Assembly: GCF_963583255.1 (NCBI RefSeq)
Contig: NC_084817.1
Span: 7,818,121-7,882,120 of the forward strand
Source of the DNA: Pyrus communis
Lineage: Eukaryota > Streptophyta > Magnoliopsida > Rosales > Rosaceae
Direction: 5' to 3'
DNA length: 64,000 bases
A program made the position numbers and the translations under genes. Shown piece by piece: positions 1 to 11,413 of the stretch; position 1 is the first letter of the stretch, and each line of letters begins with the position of its first letter. The notes under the pieces were generated by a model, which saw only the letters and a list, made by a program, of their open reading frames with translations, ran no database searches and was not told the DNA's origin.

Positions 1-1
1 G

Positions 2-679
2 GCCTTCGAGACCCGCCAATTCCAACCGGACCCCACCCGAACCAATATCAATCCTAACGGCAATAACAACCCGATATTCAACCCGGAAGTCTCGGTCCCC
101 GCCAAGGCCCGAAGCAAGCGGTCCAGGGCCGCCCCGTGCAACTGGACCTCCCGCCTCCTCCTCCTCTCCTCGACTCCGGAGCAATCCGACGTCGTGGTTT
201 CAGCAGCGGAGGCAGCGTCTCCATTACCGCCGCCTTCCAGCACGGGGAAGAAGACGGTGAAGGCGGCACCGAAGAAGAAGGAGAGCCAGGAAGGTTCGGG
301 CGGTGGGCCCGGTGACGGGAGAAAGTGCATGCATTGCGCAACGGACAAGACGCCGCAGTGGCGGACGGGGCCGATGGGTCCGAAGACACTGTGCAACGCG
401 TGCGGTGTTCGATACAAGTCGGGTCGGCTAGTGCCGGAGTACCGACCCGCGGCGAGCCCGACGTTCGTGCTGACGAAGCACTCCAACTCGCACCGTAAGG
501 TGCTGGAATTGCGGCGGCAGAAGGAGATAGTGAGGGCGCAGCAGACTTTCATTCACCAGGTGCCGCCGCCGCAGCATCATCACCACCACCACCATCAGAA
601 TATGGTCTTTGACGTATCCAACGGCGGAGATTACTTGATTCATCAGCACGTGGGGCCCGATTTCCGGCAGCTGATCTAG
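2..679 (+). CDS. GATA-type zinc-finger transcription factor, C-terminal part (5' end outside window)
   Basis: The frame is open from the window edge to the TAG at 677-679, giving 225 visible residues. A GATA finger lies at 326-403: C-x2-C, an 18-residue loop with [18 protein letters not shown], then C-x2-C. An upstream basic patch (KARSKRSR) and the tail [15 protein letters not shown] right after the finger are typical of plant GATA subfamily I (GATA5/8/12 type). Known of the family: sequence-specific binding to GATA motifs and nuclear transcription control, often light- or development-linked. A run of seven His codons (CAT/CAC, near 577-597) sits near the C-terminus; such tracts vary in length between alleles. 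The family normally has an N-terminal exon, which must lie left of base 1, so the true start cannot be seen. A GTG at 194 is not a start. Identity as a GATA factor is very secure; the exact orthologue is not. Confidence 0.95.
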   Translation, partial: AFETRQFQPDPTRTNINPNGNNNPIFNPEVSVPAKARSKRSRAAPCNWTSRLLLLSSTPEQSDVVVSAAEAASPLPPPSSTGKKTVKAAPKKKESQEGSGGGPGDGRKCMHCATDKTPQWRTGPMGPKTLCNACGVRYKSGRLVPEYRPAASPTFVLTKHSNSHRKVLELRRQKEIVRAQQTFIHQVPPPQHHHHHHHQNMVFDVSNGGDYLIHQHVGPDFRQLI

Positions 680-2250
680 TCGGGGAGCGAGCTAGAGTAG
701 CTTAAACTAGGCAACTTTTCGAGGTTAATTTAGTGGGCCCCAGTTGATCTTTTTTTTGTTTTTTTTTTTAATTAATTAGACAATTTCGTAATGTTATTTT
801 CTTTATCCTAGGGTTATTTTCCCTAACTTAATTTTGAATTTTCTAGTTTCCTTTGTTTTATTTTTTCACATATTCTTTGAGCATAATTAAGTTGAAATGA
901 ACTAATATCAAAGCTACAGTAGTTTTTAAAGCCCGCAAAATCATTTTTAAAAAAGATGTCAAAAGTACCAAATACACATTCTATGATTAAAAAAACCAAC
1001 AAAAAAACATTTCTCCAATAGTATCTTCATTTTTGAAGTGGAATAGCGCCAAGGCTCTTGTTGCCTAATTTGACGTTGTTGTCAAATTAAACTATTGAGT
1101 TTTTAATAGATGGGCTCTCATTCAATATTAAACTTTGAGCTAGCAGTAAGAATCACGTAATGACTTTCTTAAAATGCTAAAAACAGTTTCTGTTGAACAT
1201 AATTTATATCTTTTCATTAGTAACCTATCATTATTCGTTTGCCCCTACCACGTTGTTTGGGGTTTGGAGTTGCCTCCAATGCGTTTAAAACAGTTGGAGT
1301 AGTATCGTCTTCATCATTAATCATCATTATTATTAAGAGTATAACCCTAATTTCCAAGTTAATGGTTTGCATGAATGCAATTTTTATGCAATTAAGGTAA
1401 TTATTGGTAAAAAAAATTGTTCATGGGGGCAGGTGATTGATGTTGAATTATACATGTTATAGTTGTCCAAATGTGCAATGTGCACCCACTAATTAATTAG
1501 TTGGTGTTTGGTAAGAGATAATCATGTTATCTTGTTGACACCCCAACTTCACCAGGTGAAAGGTCTCCAAACCTAATCATAATTTGCATCACAACAATTG
1601 CTGGACTCCACCCTCTTTAATCTCTCCTCCAATATACTAATTACCCATCATTTACACAGTTATCAGTTTAATCACGTTAACTGCTTGAGTTACAAGTCTC
1701 GAAAGCATATTATAATTCTACAAGTCCCAATCTGTTGGTTTCACCTTCACACCCCAGCTCGGTGTTCCAATTTCATTCCAAGCGCTTTGGTTTTCAAGGT
1801 AAACAAACACCCACCAAATCCTTTTCCACTTACTGGTTGAATCTAAATGTGAGTAACCACAACCAACGGAATTATAGACATCGAAATTTCGAAAATATTA
1901 CGTAAATTGTTTCTGTTTATTTATATACTTTGATTTGAGCAAGAGAAAGGAGTGTGAGGAAAGATAATTAACTAGTCTAATATTATAATTTTTTGCATGA
2001 ATTTCAGTGAAAAAAACTGATTGAAGCTGGTGGGGATTTTAACCATTTCAGAGAATGTTAGAAAGAAGAGGCAGATTGGCCAGCAGATTTTTTGAAATCG
2101 TTTTCTGCTGCAAGAAATCCGGTTGGCTGAATTTGTTACTAAATATATATGATAAAAAAATCTTACTGGATTTGGAGAAAATAAAATACGAAACTCCCAA
2201 TGGAAAAGAAAATAATTGAAGATGCATGTATTTCGCAAGGAGGCGTCTAC
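680..2250. other. AT-rich intergenic stretch with the GATA gene 3' flank
   Basis: The first roughly 250 bases after the GATA stop are presumably its 3' UTR (T-rich, several AATTAA-like tracts). The rest is AT-rich with stops in all frames. The 80-codon frame at 1598-1840 has no recognisable domain or codon bias and is not taken as a gene. Confidence 0.6.
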
Positions 2251-2436
2251 CCTCTTGTTTGGGTGCTATTCTTATCTCTTTTTATTTGTGCAGTCATGAT
2301 TAAACTACGTCAACATTTTATATTTCTATTACTTTTTATCTTATTATCTCTATAAAAAAAATTAATATAAAATATTGACGTAACTTAACCGTGACTGCAC
2401 AAAATAAGAGAGGATGAGAAGAGCACCAAACAGGAC
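2251..2436. mobile_element. Foldback MITE (about 185 bp, nearly all inverted repeat)
   Basis: The left arm (about 2251-2327) and right arm (about 2358-2436) are inverted copies of each other: TGTTTGGGTGCT and TTTGTGCAGTCATGATTAAA on the left match TGTTTGGTGCT and TTTTGTGCAGTCACGGTTAA read on the minus strand from the right. The centre is a short AT-rich loop. There is no coding capacity. The structure and the GTTTGG-type terminus suggest a non-autonomous DNA transposon of PIF/Harbinger or hAT type; no clear TSD was found, so the superfamily is open. Confidence 0.75.
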
Positions 2437-4659
2437 CGCAGACAATCCGCCTCCATTTCGCAAAACCCACACTTTTTCTATAACTTTATTGCACGTGGTT
2501 TCACTTCCACAAGATTTCAGCATAAGTATAGGACTACAAATACTAGGACCAAGACCATAGAAACACAAACTCCCTTTTTATTGTCACTTTTTTTGGTTTC
2601 CTAATTTATCACTCAAAAGAAAATTTTCGGGTCGAACTTGGGTCGAACCAGATATCAGTTTGGCTTAAGGTTTGGTGTTCAGGGTTGTTTGTAACATACT
2701 TCATTAAATATGAAGCTACTGAAAACGGGTCAACTTTATAACTTCATCAATCTCTAATTAGAATGCCAATCACAACGCAACACAAGTCAATGCTAAAATG
2801 AAGCCCCGAGAGTCCTTCATCAACCGCAGACAAAAGGGTGCGGCAACTATAAAAAGAGATCATTCTCCTACAATTAATTTGTAATGCCATTGTTGTACTT
2901 AAATCATTATTAGAACTCACTAATGATGATTTTGCTTAAACCATTGTATTATGTAAACTCTAAAATATTAATAAGAACTCATCTACCCATGTGGACGTAG
3001 CCCAACTTAAGGTGATCACGTACATCTTGTGTTTGCTTTTCTATCTTTATCCCTCTACATGTGTATCTACACTTAATGACCGGAGCAACCTTACCAAGGT
3101 AAAAAACTGACTGGAGTAACCTTACCAAGGTAGAAAACTTAACGTTTTACATTGTTCCAAAATCTATCCGATTTTGTGCATCAAACAAGGAAAAAAAAAT
3201 CTCTCTTCAAAGCGCTCTTTCATGTGAAAGAAAAACGCTTAGAGTCTCTTTAAGAAGAGAAAAACAGCGAAGCTAACTGTTATTTCATATTGTTCTTACA
3301 CTAGAGGTGCGGTGTCTGCTACTGACATTGTGCATTGTTAGCACTTTATTAATCAAACGCAATATTTATGTATACTAGAAGTTCTAAGTTCGATTTCCTC
3401 TAACTTTCGATATTATTTGTATAAACAAAACTAATTAAGAGTATTAAGTACATAAAATTAGTTTCTGGTAAATGAAATTAAATTGTTTATTGAAGTTGAC
3501 AAATGCTATGATACTGCAGATGCATGCATGCAGGATCCTAGACAGTGCTGATCCAAAGGTCTGTTAATTAGGTTTAATTTATACGTTGTTTATAAATTAA
3601 ATATATTTTTCTAAGCTGGCTATGTAGTTTGCACGATTTTCTGTCTCTGAAATTTGATTTTGCTCTTATCGTTAGCCAACAAAGTAAACAGAAAATAATA
3701 ATAGGAAATTAACCAAGGAACCTTAGCAGTAGTACTGCTGGGAATAATAATATTAATTAATTTCAAAGATAAAAGTTTGCATCTTTAATTATTAATTAAA
3801 CAGTTAATTCTGATAAATATTTGTACATTAGTGTGAGGGTGTAGCAAAGTTTGCGGTGGTCACATGCCTCCTTTTCATGCCCTCATGCACCCAGTCTCAC
3901 TGGTTTATGATGCCATCTCTCACAAAGAGACACACCCAGTCTCACTGCATTAATATTAATCTTATAAGTGTAACAAACAATAATAATATTAATTAAAATA
4001 AAGCTGAACTGTAATACTTTGGAAAAAAAATATATTATAGAACAAAAGAAAAATGACAAAAATTAACAGGAGAGTATGAAAGGTAAAATATAAGTGTGTG
4101 GATAACACCACCCAATTAAGAAGCGTTTTTTTTTTCTTTCAATCATTTGCCTCTTTTAGTGTTTTTCGTTAATATTATTAGTTGTAAGGAGAACTACACA
4201 TCGAGGGTAAGAGATGTTAAATCTATAATTTAACCATTTCAGGAAATGAAAAACCCTTTAAACATACTCCATGGTCCTTCCTGCTATTGCACTCGAATGT
4301 TATTAATTCAACTGATGTTGCGCTAAAGTAAAACCTCTATATATCAATTTTATATCGCGAGGTTATTATCTAATAGAGGTATAGTTAAAAAAAAAAGTAT
4401 TTTTTTACTTAGTTATCCCTAAGGAATATAGTATGAGAACAAATAATCACATTAGATTAGTGGTGGAGCATGCCAATTTTCAAGATATAACATTGGTAAA
4501 AGAGAGACACCTAATCTCGAAAATATTTTATTTCATCTTAAATTTATGTTCATAACAATATTGCATAGTTTTTTACTTATTGAGAATTTTTACTATGCGG
4601 AGACAAGTTTCTTAAGATGCGACATAGAAAAATTATAACTTATTATTCTAATGCAGGTC
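2437..4659. other. Gene-free AT-rich stretch, possible old LTR remnant near 2985-3060
   Basis: No supported gene. The tract at 2990-3050 (ATGTGGACGTAGCCCAA followed by ATCACGTACATCTTGTG) resembles the U5 region of plant LTR retrotransposons, and a related string (GTGGACGTAACCC) recurs at 5775. The link is weak. Around 4330-4380 a short AT-rich inverted motif built on CCTCTAT/ATAGAGG looks like a relic of a small transposon end. The rest shows nothing recognisable. Confidence 0.35.
3078..3139. repeat. 31-bp tandem repeat, two copies
   Basis: Copies at 3078-3108 and 3109-3139 share the core GGAGYAACCTTACCAAGGT and differ at three positions. Each copy carries the palindrome ACCTTACCAAGGT-like core. 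Confidence 0.85.
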
Positions 4660-5835
4660 CTTTCCAACCCCTAGAAGCCTAAGGGAACAAAGCCTGAAGG
4701 GAAATAAAGGCCCAAAGGGAAGAAGGAAGGAAGGAAGGTCCAAAAAACGAGAAGACCAAGGCCCAACGGAATTGAAAGGATGGTCTCGAGTGCTACAGCC
4801 GACCACTCAATGGTCTAGTTTATCTATAAGCAATAAAGTCAAAGCGCTTTCTCATAAAGTACTTTCTGACTGCTTATAGCGCGAAGTTCCAAGGACACAG
4901 GGACTGGTAGGGACGAAGCCAGAGATATGCATGGATAGGGGCATCTTTAAACAACAAAGTCACAAATTAAAAAGCACAAAAATATACTAAACAAAACACT
5001 TATATATTAGTCCATAAGGTTTTTCATATAACATATCACAATATCCATTGATGCGTTTTAATGTTTTGAAAGCGTTGCATGACAACCTCATTACCAATAC
5101 CATCAAACATCTCTCTCTACAAAAATAACCATGTTATCATTTATCTGTTATTCTCTCATACAATTTCACAATCGATCTTCATAAATTTCATGACTGAAAA
5201 TGCTTTTTCAACGAACAAAAAAAAGCATATGAAAGAGTTAATACTAATGTTACAAAGAACTGAAAAAGTACATATTTTTTTCACACACAAAAAAAATGAG
5301 TGGGGGCATCCGCCCCCTCTGAGCCTAAGGTGGCTCCGCCTGTGGGGATAGGCCTACTCGGTCATTAATTTTTGGCCACGTATTGGCCACTAAGAGAACA
5401 AGAGCCTATAAGGGATATAAAGGCTGTCAGATCAAGCGCTCAGGTGAGGAATCTCATAAACCCTAGGATCGAACAAGGCGCTCGGTACACATTGTCCCAA
5501 GAAAGCATGCAAGTGGACCTAAACAAATGTCACTTCATCACCATGTGTCGAGTAAAGGACGGAAGGGCAGCTAGCATGTCAACTTTATGTATTCAGTGCA
5601 TTAAATGCAAAGCGGTGGAAGACTCAAGCCCATGGACATGAGGCTCATTGAGGGACTATATAAGGAGGACGAGTACTCCTTAGAACATGCCAGACAAAAA
5701 AAAGAGAATAAAGAAACGAGTTTATGCCGAGCGCTATTTGTAACCTTTCATTCAATATATACAAGTGATTCAGTGGACGTAACCCAGATGTAACCCAGTT
5801 TTTTAGGGTGAACCACTTAAACTTTGTTGTTCAGT
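4660..5835 (+). mobile_element. Gypsy-like LTR remnant, interrupted by a second element
   Basis: The outer parts (about 4660-4905 and 5353-5835) read as one retrotransposon LTR in plus orientation. There is a GA-rich start, a TATATAA box at about 5657, and then the tail common to plant LTRs: TTTGTAACCTTTCATTCAAT near 5738, followed by GTGGACGTAACCC and a GAACCACTTAAAC tract. No second LTR or internal domain is visible nearby, so it is a solo LTR or a fragment. The small open frames at 5372-5793 are by-products of this sequence. The exact 5' end is not certain. Confidence 0.5.
4909..5352. mobile_element. hAT-like non-autonomous insertion inside the LTR remnant
   Basis: The left end (GGGACGAAGCCAGA, near 4910) and the right end read in reverse (CAGGCGGAGCCACC, near 5330-5350) form imperfect inverted termini of the GGCGGAGCCA type seen on many plant hAT-related elements. 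Both are followed by a G-rich GGGGGCATC-like subterminal block. The middle is AT-rich without a transposase. A clean 8-bp TSD was not found, so the boundaries are approximate. Confidence 0.5.
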
Positions 5836-7261
5836 TCTTATCATTGCAATCTAAAGCCAATCAAGGGCTGACCACATGACCACACTGGACTTTGTTAATC
5901 TCCTAATTTTAAGCGTTAACATATTACAACGTGGAGTTTATTCTTCTATATAACTGGCTCAATTTGGGACAAAAATCTTTTATGACTACATGCATGCTAT
6001 TTCATTATAGAGTAATGCAATAAAAAGTTGTAACATATATAAGTGAGATGTGTTTAGGCGTGTGCTATCCAAACACCCATTTTTACTTCTCATACACCCC
6101 TAATTAATTTATGTCCTTTGATCTTCGTTAATTAAGTGAAAACTGCTCTTTCAGTTGGGAGGATTAGATTAAAGTTAATACTACTAAATATGGTCATTAG
6201 TCAATAATTGAAATCTTTGAAACCAAAAGTGAATGGCTTCCATGCATGGAGCATATGTTCATGTGCATTATAAAGGGTTTTGTCTCCTTTCCCTTTTTCT
6301 TTTTTTTTTCTTTCCGACAGTGACTTGGCCACCATTTTTATAAGCTCCCAAAGCTTTTTCTCTCTCAATTGCCCTAACATGGTAACCAGTGACTCTCCAA
6401 CTTCAATATATTTTATCAATTAATTAATTAATTAAACTTCCGTTCAACAAGTACCAACTGAACAAATACACAGGGCAGGTTATTTGTACACTTGCAGAAG
6501 GGGCTGCTAATGACAAGTATTTATTTAGCTATGGAGTGGGGTTTTGATGTTCACAAGAATATTGACCATTGAAATGTCCGGCAGCCAAGGCTCATTCAGT
6601 GAATAATGGATACTTAGTATTATTCTCGAAAAAGCGATATCACTATTCTAATATACATCAAAGAGGCACCATGGCAATTCAAAAACATTGACTAGCAACA
6701 CTTGAAACTATTTAGACTGAAACGAAACTTCACCTCATTATAAGGACCAAAATCTCCCGCACAAGCAATATCAGGACAGCAGGAATCGAACACAAACCCC
6801 TTGAATACGAAACAAGTGATTAGATTTTCGTTGCATTTCAATCATGCTTGGGAAGTGACACATTGACAGTGAGTTCCGTACACGAACATAGCTTCAGTCT
6901 GAAAGAAGTGCACATGCGAGTGTATTGTGTGATGGAGGAGGTAGGAGACATACTGGGACTAAGGCCAATGCTCCTTTTTCAAACAAATGGGAGACATTTT
7001 GGACACCATCAACTTATCACATCGACCGCCCCGCATCCTCACCTGCACTTCACTTTTTATCCTGTCCTTTTTATCAAATTGAGTGCTACGTGACAGAAAC
7101 CCAGTTGCCCACCTTGGCAATGGCACCTTTACTTTATTAAATGGAGAAAAATGCACAACTGTAACTTAGAACACAAGCCAAATTATCACCCTTTGAAATG
7201 TGACAAACTCATCACTATTATTTTCTCCTCTACATTGCTGCTGTGCTGCTATAGAGCATAA
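5836..7261. other. Gene-free stretch
   Basis: AT-rich sequence with an (AATT)n run near 6417-6434. The open frames around 6848-7156 on both strands have no recognisable domain, overlap each other and are not taken as genes. Confidence 0.5.
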
Positions 7262-7329
7262 ATGCCGACAATTCTACTATGCTGTGGCGTATGGCATGCC
7301 GACAATTCTACTATGCTGTGGTGTATGGC
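7262..7329. repeat. 34-bp tandem duplication
   Basis: Two head-to-tail copies (7262-7295, 7296-7329) starting ATGCCGACAATTCTACTATG, differing by one base. Confidence 0.9.
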
Positions 7330-7525
7330 ATGCATGAGTATATACGTAAAAGAAATATTTGAAGGAGAATTCAAACAATTATAGCTCTGAGTCAGAGCAT
7401 TCAATTCTTGCAGCTGCTGTGATACAAAACTGTTTAAATCTTAACTCCAAGATGAAAAGGACTTGCTGAGAGCAGAGGTGATGAGACTCGTCCATTGGCC
7501 TCTATCTTCCAACTTCTTCAATCTC

Positions 7526-7545
7526 TTATCGAGGCACGCTGAGAC
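7526..7545 (-). CDS. Alternative terminal coding exon of the NOXY2/NFD6-like gene
   Basis: If exon 2 is cut at 9291 (CTCAGG/GTATGC, a good donor) and joined to 7545 (acceptor AAATAG), the frame continues as GLSVPR and stops at TAA 7526-7528, giving an 89-residue isoform. Short endings of the SVPR/SVPL type are, as I recall, usual for NFD6-family isoforms, which supports this exon. The intron would be 1,745 bases (7546-9290). The exon's transcript continues into 3' UTR toward about 7.4 kb. The match of phase, splice signals and ending makes chance unlikely, but transcripts are needed for proof. Confidence 0.6.
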
Positions 7546-9261
7546 CTATTTCTGAATATATTAAAGAAGCAGAAAAATAAGCAGAGTGTGTTAGAATTAA
7601 AGGATCTCACTATCAATACTGATGAAAACGACTTAATCAGGTAATCTGAATCCTTAGCATACAAAAATATTCCGCTGAACAAACTAAATCATATATAACC
7701 AGTATTACTGCATGAAGTGGTCGAGTAGTTGCAAACCACCATTAGAAATTTGTAAATCCATCTATTTTGAGAAGGGATAGATCATAATAGGAAGGGCAAA
7801 TACTAGTAATGTAATGTCAGACTTATAATTTTCAAACAGAACAGATTTCCATACTTCTGAGTGTACCACAGTCGTGTTAAGAACCACGTATTCACAACCC
7901 AAAGAATGATGGGCAATTTAATCATAAAATGAGCACAATTATTTACATCTTTCTTCGGCCTTTACAAATCAGACGGCTCTTCCCACATTAATGATTGGTT
8001 ACTAACTATTTACATCAAAACTTGAAAACCACAATTTTCAACTGATGGCTTACACCGGAGAACAGGATTTAGTTTTCAGGCTTGTGTACACATTACAAGG
8101 TCTTCCATCAAGGAATCAAAATTTGAACTATCACTATCATATGCACTCCATGAGAACAATATGATACAGTTAAAATAACAAATGCTCAAGCATTCATCAT
8201 ACTCAAAGACTAGTAAACAACTTAGATGTAAGCACTGAAACAAAATGGTCCAAGTCACGAAAACGTCTAAGTTTGTAAGACTTAAACATCTAGAGAACAA
8301 ATTGAAGCTCAAAATCCAATCATGACTTCACAAGATCATAGAGGGGAAAAACCTCCAAGCATTATGAAAACTGAACCAGGAAATTAAAGGTAGAGACAAT
8401 GGTTTTAATACAGTGCATAGATTAGATGCATACCCTTTTTCCTTTTTCTGAGACTTCAAAAGATTATATGCCATTAGTTTCTCAAAAACTATTAGATTGA
8501 CAAAATTTCTTGCTTCTTGGAAGTTTATCCTTATAAAGAATATGTCAAGTATTTGGTATGGAGTGTGCAATTTGGCTGAAACTTTTCATGAATTATTTCT
8601 TCCCACGCATTGAGGTTTAAAAGCCACAGTTTATCTAATAAAGTAAGGAAAACATAAAACCAATAGAGTTTCAACACTATTGGCAGCAAACAGCACCTTC
8701 CAACCCCAATCTAGGTGCCTGTTTCTAAAAGTTTGAATCTTACCAAAATCTAAAGTATTATCACAGGCAACAAATAACACTAGATGAATTCTCAACTGTG
8801 ACATGTTGTACGTCAACTGTGACATGTTGTACGTCAACTGTGACATGTTGTACGTCAAACAACACATCTAAAGGTCAGTGCAAGCTGGTTTTCTTGAGCA
8901 GTACAATTACTCTACCAGTTTTAGATGTTATTTACCCTCTCAATTTTCTAACTATGAGGCCCAAATTTGCTCCTGTAAACTTTGTTCTCAGACCGAAAAT
9001 TTGACTAGATAAATCACATTAACAAAAGATCCGAAGTTTGCACATTCTGAGTAAGCAAATAACAAAGACATAATGGTTCAGAGTGCTATAAATGAATACC
9101 AATTTTGTGCCTCTTCGTTTCATGGATTTGCAACGACAAGTAAACAAATTGAGCATTAAAATCATGGAAATGAAGAACAATACAAATTCAGGATTCAACT
9201 TTTAGCTATCTATAGAGTAAAAAAGTTGCTTACAGATAATAAATACAAAACATTGGAGAAA
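7546..9261 (-). other. Long 3' intron / 3' region of the NOXY2-like gene
   Basis: AT-rich with no supported open frame. It contains the 21-bp triplicate described separately. The frames at 8076-8867 on the minus strand are intronic and show no protein family. Confidence 0.5.
8792..8854. repeat. 21-bp tandem repeat, three identical copies
   Basis: Unit TCAACTGTGACATGTTGTACG at 8792-8812, 8813-8833 and 8834-8854, followed by a partial TCAA. Perfect identity points to recent slippage within an intron. Confidence 0.95.
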
Positions 9262-9696
9262 TCAAACTCCTGGGTTTGCACCGAGCATACCCTGAGACAA
9301 TGACCTCGAGCTCCTCGAGTCAATGCCGAGGCACGACGTGAGCCGGGCTGAAGACACCGCTGTGTGAAATGGAAGCAGAGATTGCAGACAACCCAACCGA
9401 GGAATCGGCCAGCAATTCAAAAAATTCGAAAAAAGTCAAGAGCTTTGCTGACTTGAGGAAAAACCCAATAGAGAAAACGACCTGAATTAAAAAATTCGAC
9501 AATGCCCAATTGAGAATTATCCCAAAATATTGAGAATTTAATGGGTTTAAAAGGACTTTGCTCACCTTGAGAGATTGATAGAAGGGCGGGCAGTGGGGAG
9601 AGAAGGCATGGCAGTGGCCTTGAACGCCGGTTTGTTGACGGCGGATTTGAGAAGAGAGAAAACCGGCTTCGAGAAAGATCTGCAGCGAGAAGCCAT
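9262..9696 (-). CDS. NOXY2: NOXY2/NFD6-like small mitochondrial protein, exons 1-2 (main isoform, 92 aa)
   Basis: Exon 1 is 9566-9696 and starts MASRCRSFSKPVFSLLKSAV, an Arg/Ser-rich amphipathic presequence of mitochondrial type. Exon 2 is 9262-9409 and carries the family core LGCLQSLLPFHTAVSSARLT followed by SCLGIDSRSSRSLSQ, ending GMLGANPGV. This layout and length match plant NONRESPONDING TO OXYLIPINS 2 and NUCLEAR FUSION DEFECTIVE 6 proteins, small mitochondrial proteins linked genetically to oxylipin response and to polar nuclear fusion; their biochemical role is unknown. The donor is a good AAG/GTGAGC. The only acceptor that keeps frame is TG at 9410-9411 (TTGCTG before the exon); the last 40 bases of the intron hold no AG, and the AGs further up lead to stops. 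Exon 2 can either run to the TGA at 9262 or be spliced from 9291 to a downstream exon. Family assignment is firm; choosing NOXY2 rather than NFD6 is less so. Confidence 0.85.
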
Positions 9697-9867
9697 TGGA
9701 GCACTCAGCGGAGATACGACGGAGTTAGGGTTTTGGGGTTAACAGTCGCAGACTCACAGTAGTTGGAGGTTGGAGAGGCAGGGATTCTAGCGGGGTTTTT
9801 GCATTTTTGGTGAAATTACCAAAAAGGTCATGGATAATATTATTATTTCAGTTTATTAAGTGTTGGG

Positions 9868-9973
9868 TGAAATTATACATAAAATTTAGAAAAGTAACCA
9901 TATTTTGGATCCCATATAAAATTATAGCCATCATTTTAATTTTATGATAATTCTAACCAAAACTTGATGTAAA
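9868..9973. repeat. MULE left terminal inverted repeat
   Basis: Shares GAAAAGTAACCATATTTTRG, TTTTAATTTTATGATAATT and AACCAAAACTTGATGTAAA with the reverse strand of 14531-14635. Confidence 0.9.
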
Positions 9974-11145
9974 AGTATTAATGTACCCTTAATATTATGG
10001 TTTCTCACAACAAAAACAAAACCTTCATGGCAATCAACAACAATCAACCAAGAATGAAAAACTGGGAGAGATTTTGACAAAAAAGAAAAAGAAAAACATG
10101 GAGAGATTAAAAATTGAAGAAAATCAGGAGAAGAGAGGACCTGCAAGTGGGTTTTGGAATCAAGGGGGAGCTTTTGCTTGGTGTGGATTCTTAAGGCTTT
10201 GGCATCGCCGCCATATATCAGGGAGGTGTCCATTTCACCACTGAAACCCGAAACCCAAAACCCAAAACCGTAACAGGTTAGTTATATGTGCTAGTTAATT
10301 TTTCTCTAAAACTTTTTCCTAATTTTAATATATTTGCAGGTTAGTTAGATGCGCTAATTAATTTTTTTTTCTTTCAGAATATGACTCAATTTGTGACCGT
10401 GATCCATTATGGATGGAGGAGGGTTGATAGCCAATACACAGATGGTCAAGTGAAAGCAATGGTAATGTCAACCAAAGTTACTTATCAAGATCTTATACAT
10501 GGTATATAGTCTTCATGTTAGTTCGAGTGAATTTAGAATCTCAGTACATCATCAATGCATGAGCAACTTAGGGATGCAAAATATGATGAAGATTGTAGAC
10601 AATGACGATGTGACTAGTTGGGTATGTGAAAGTCTTTTTGTAAAACTGAACAAGATTCCGTTATATGTTACAACATATCCTCTAAATGAACTTGAAGATG
10701 AACACCCAATTGCATACAATTCCCCATCACCAACAGCGGCAATTCAAGAGAATGATGACATTTTGGATGATGAACAACCAAGTCAAGTTCTTCAAGACAA
10801 TGCCTAAATTAGTGAGACTTCAATATATGTGAGTTTTGAGTTTACTGATGACTAACATGACAGTACCCATTTTGATAATGTGCAGTCTAATGAATGCTAA
10901 TGTCAATATATCGTCGTCTCGTCGTAACAAACGTAAGAGCATACAAGACTATGATAATATTGTAGATTTGAATATAGATGGAGATATTATGGTCGGACAA
11001 TTGTACTCGAGTAAGAAAAAGTTGTAAAAACAATTAGCTATGATTGCAATGAGGAAGATGTGACATCCCACATCGCCCAGAGGAGTGATCCTTATATCTA
11101 TATTCCCATCCCTACCAAGCACGAGGCCTTTTGGGAGCTCACTGG

Positions 11146-11234
11146 CTTCGGGTTCCGTAGGAACTCCGAAGTTAAGCGAGAAGGGGGTTAGAGCAATCCC
11201 ATGATGGGTGACCCACTGGGAAGTTGCTCGTGAG
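11146..11234 (+). ncRNA. 5S rRNA-derived segment in the Cassandra 5' LTR
   Basis: Holds GGAACTCCGAAGTTAAGCG (5S box A region) and GATGGGTGACCCACTGGGAA (box C region) in 5S order. Known of Cassandra: such segments can be transcribed by RNA polymerase III. The 3' LTR copy (about 11501-11589) is more damaged, e.g. the end of box C reads CACTTGAAA. It is a 5S relative, not a ribosomal 5S gene. Confidence 0.85.
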
Positions 11235-11413
11235 TTCCCAAAAACAAAACCGTGAGGGAATGGTAAGCCCAAAGCGGACAATATTGTGCTACGGTGGTGG
11301 AGCGGGGCTGAGAAGTGGTCCTCCTCGGACCGAGATGTGACAATTTGGTATCAGAGTCTAACCCTGGCCGCGAGTGTGCCGACGAGGACGTCGGGCCCCT
11401 AAGGGGGGTAGAT

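Noticed and set aside
78..649. Minus-strand open frames opposite the GATA gene
   Set aside because: They are shadows of the GC-rich GATA coding frame; no domain.
2362..2568. 68-codon minus-strand frame across the MITE edge
   Set aside because: Overlaps the inverted repeat and has no family; chance frame.
5079..5793. Three plus-strand frames in the LTR remnant
   Set aside because: Explained by LTR and hAT-like sequence; no coding similarity.
11146..11234. A genuine ribosomal 5S gene
   Set aside because: It lies inside both LTRs of a TRIM with primer site and TSD, lacks the 5S ends and has element-specific changes.
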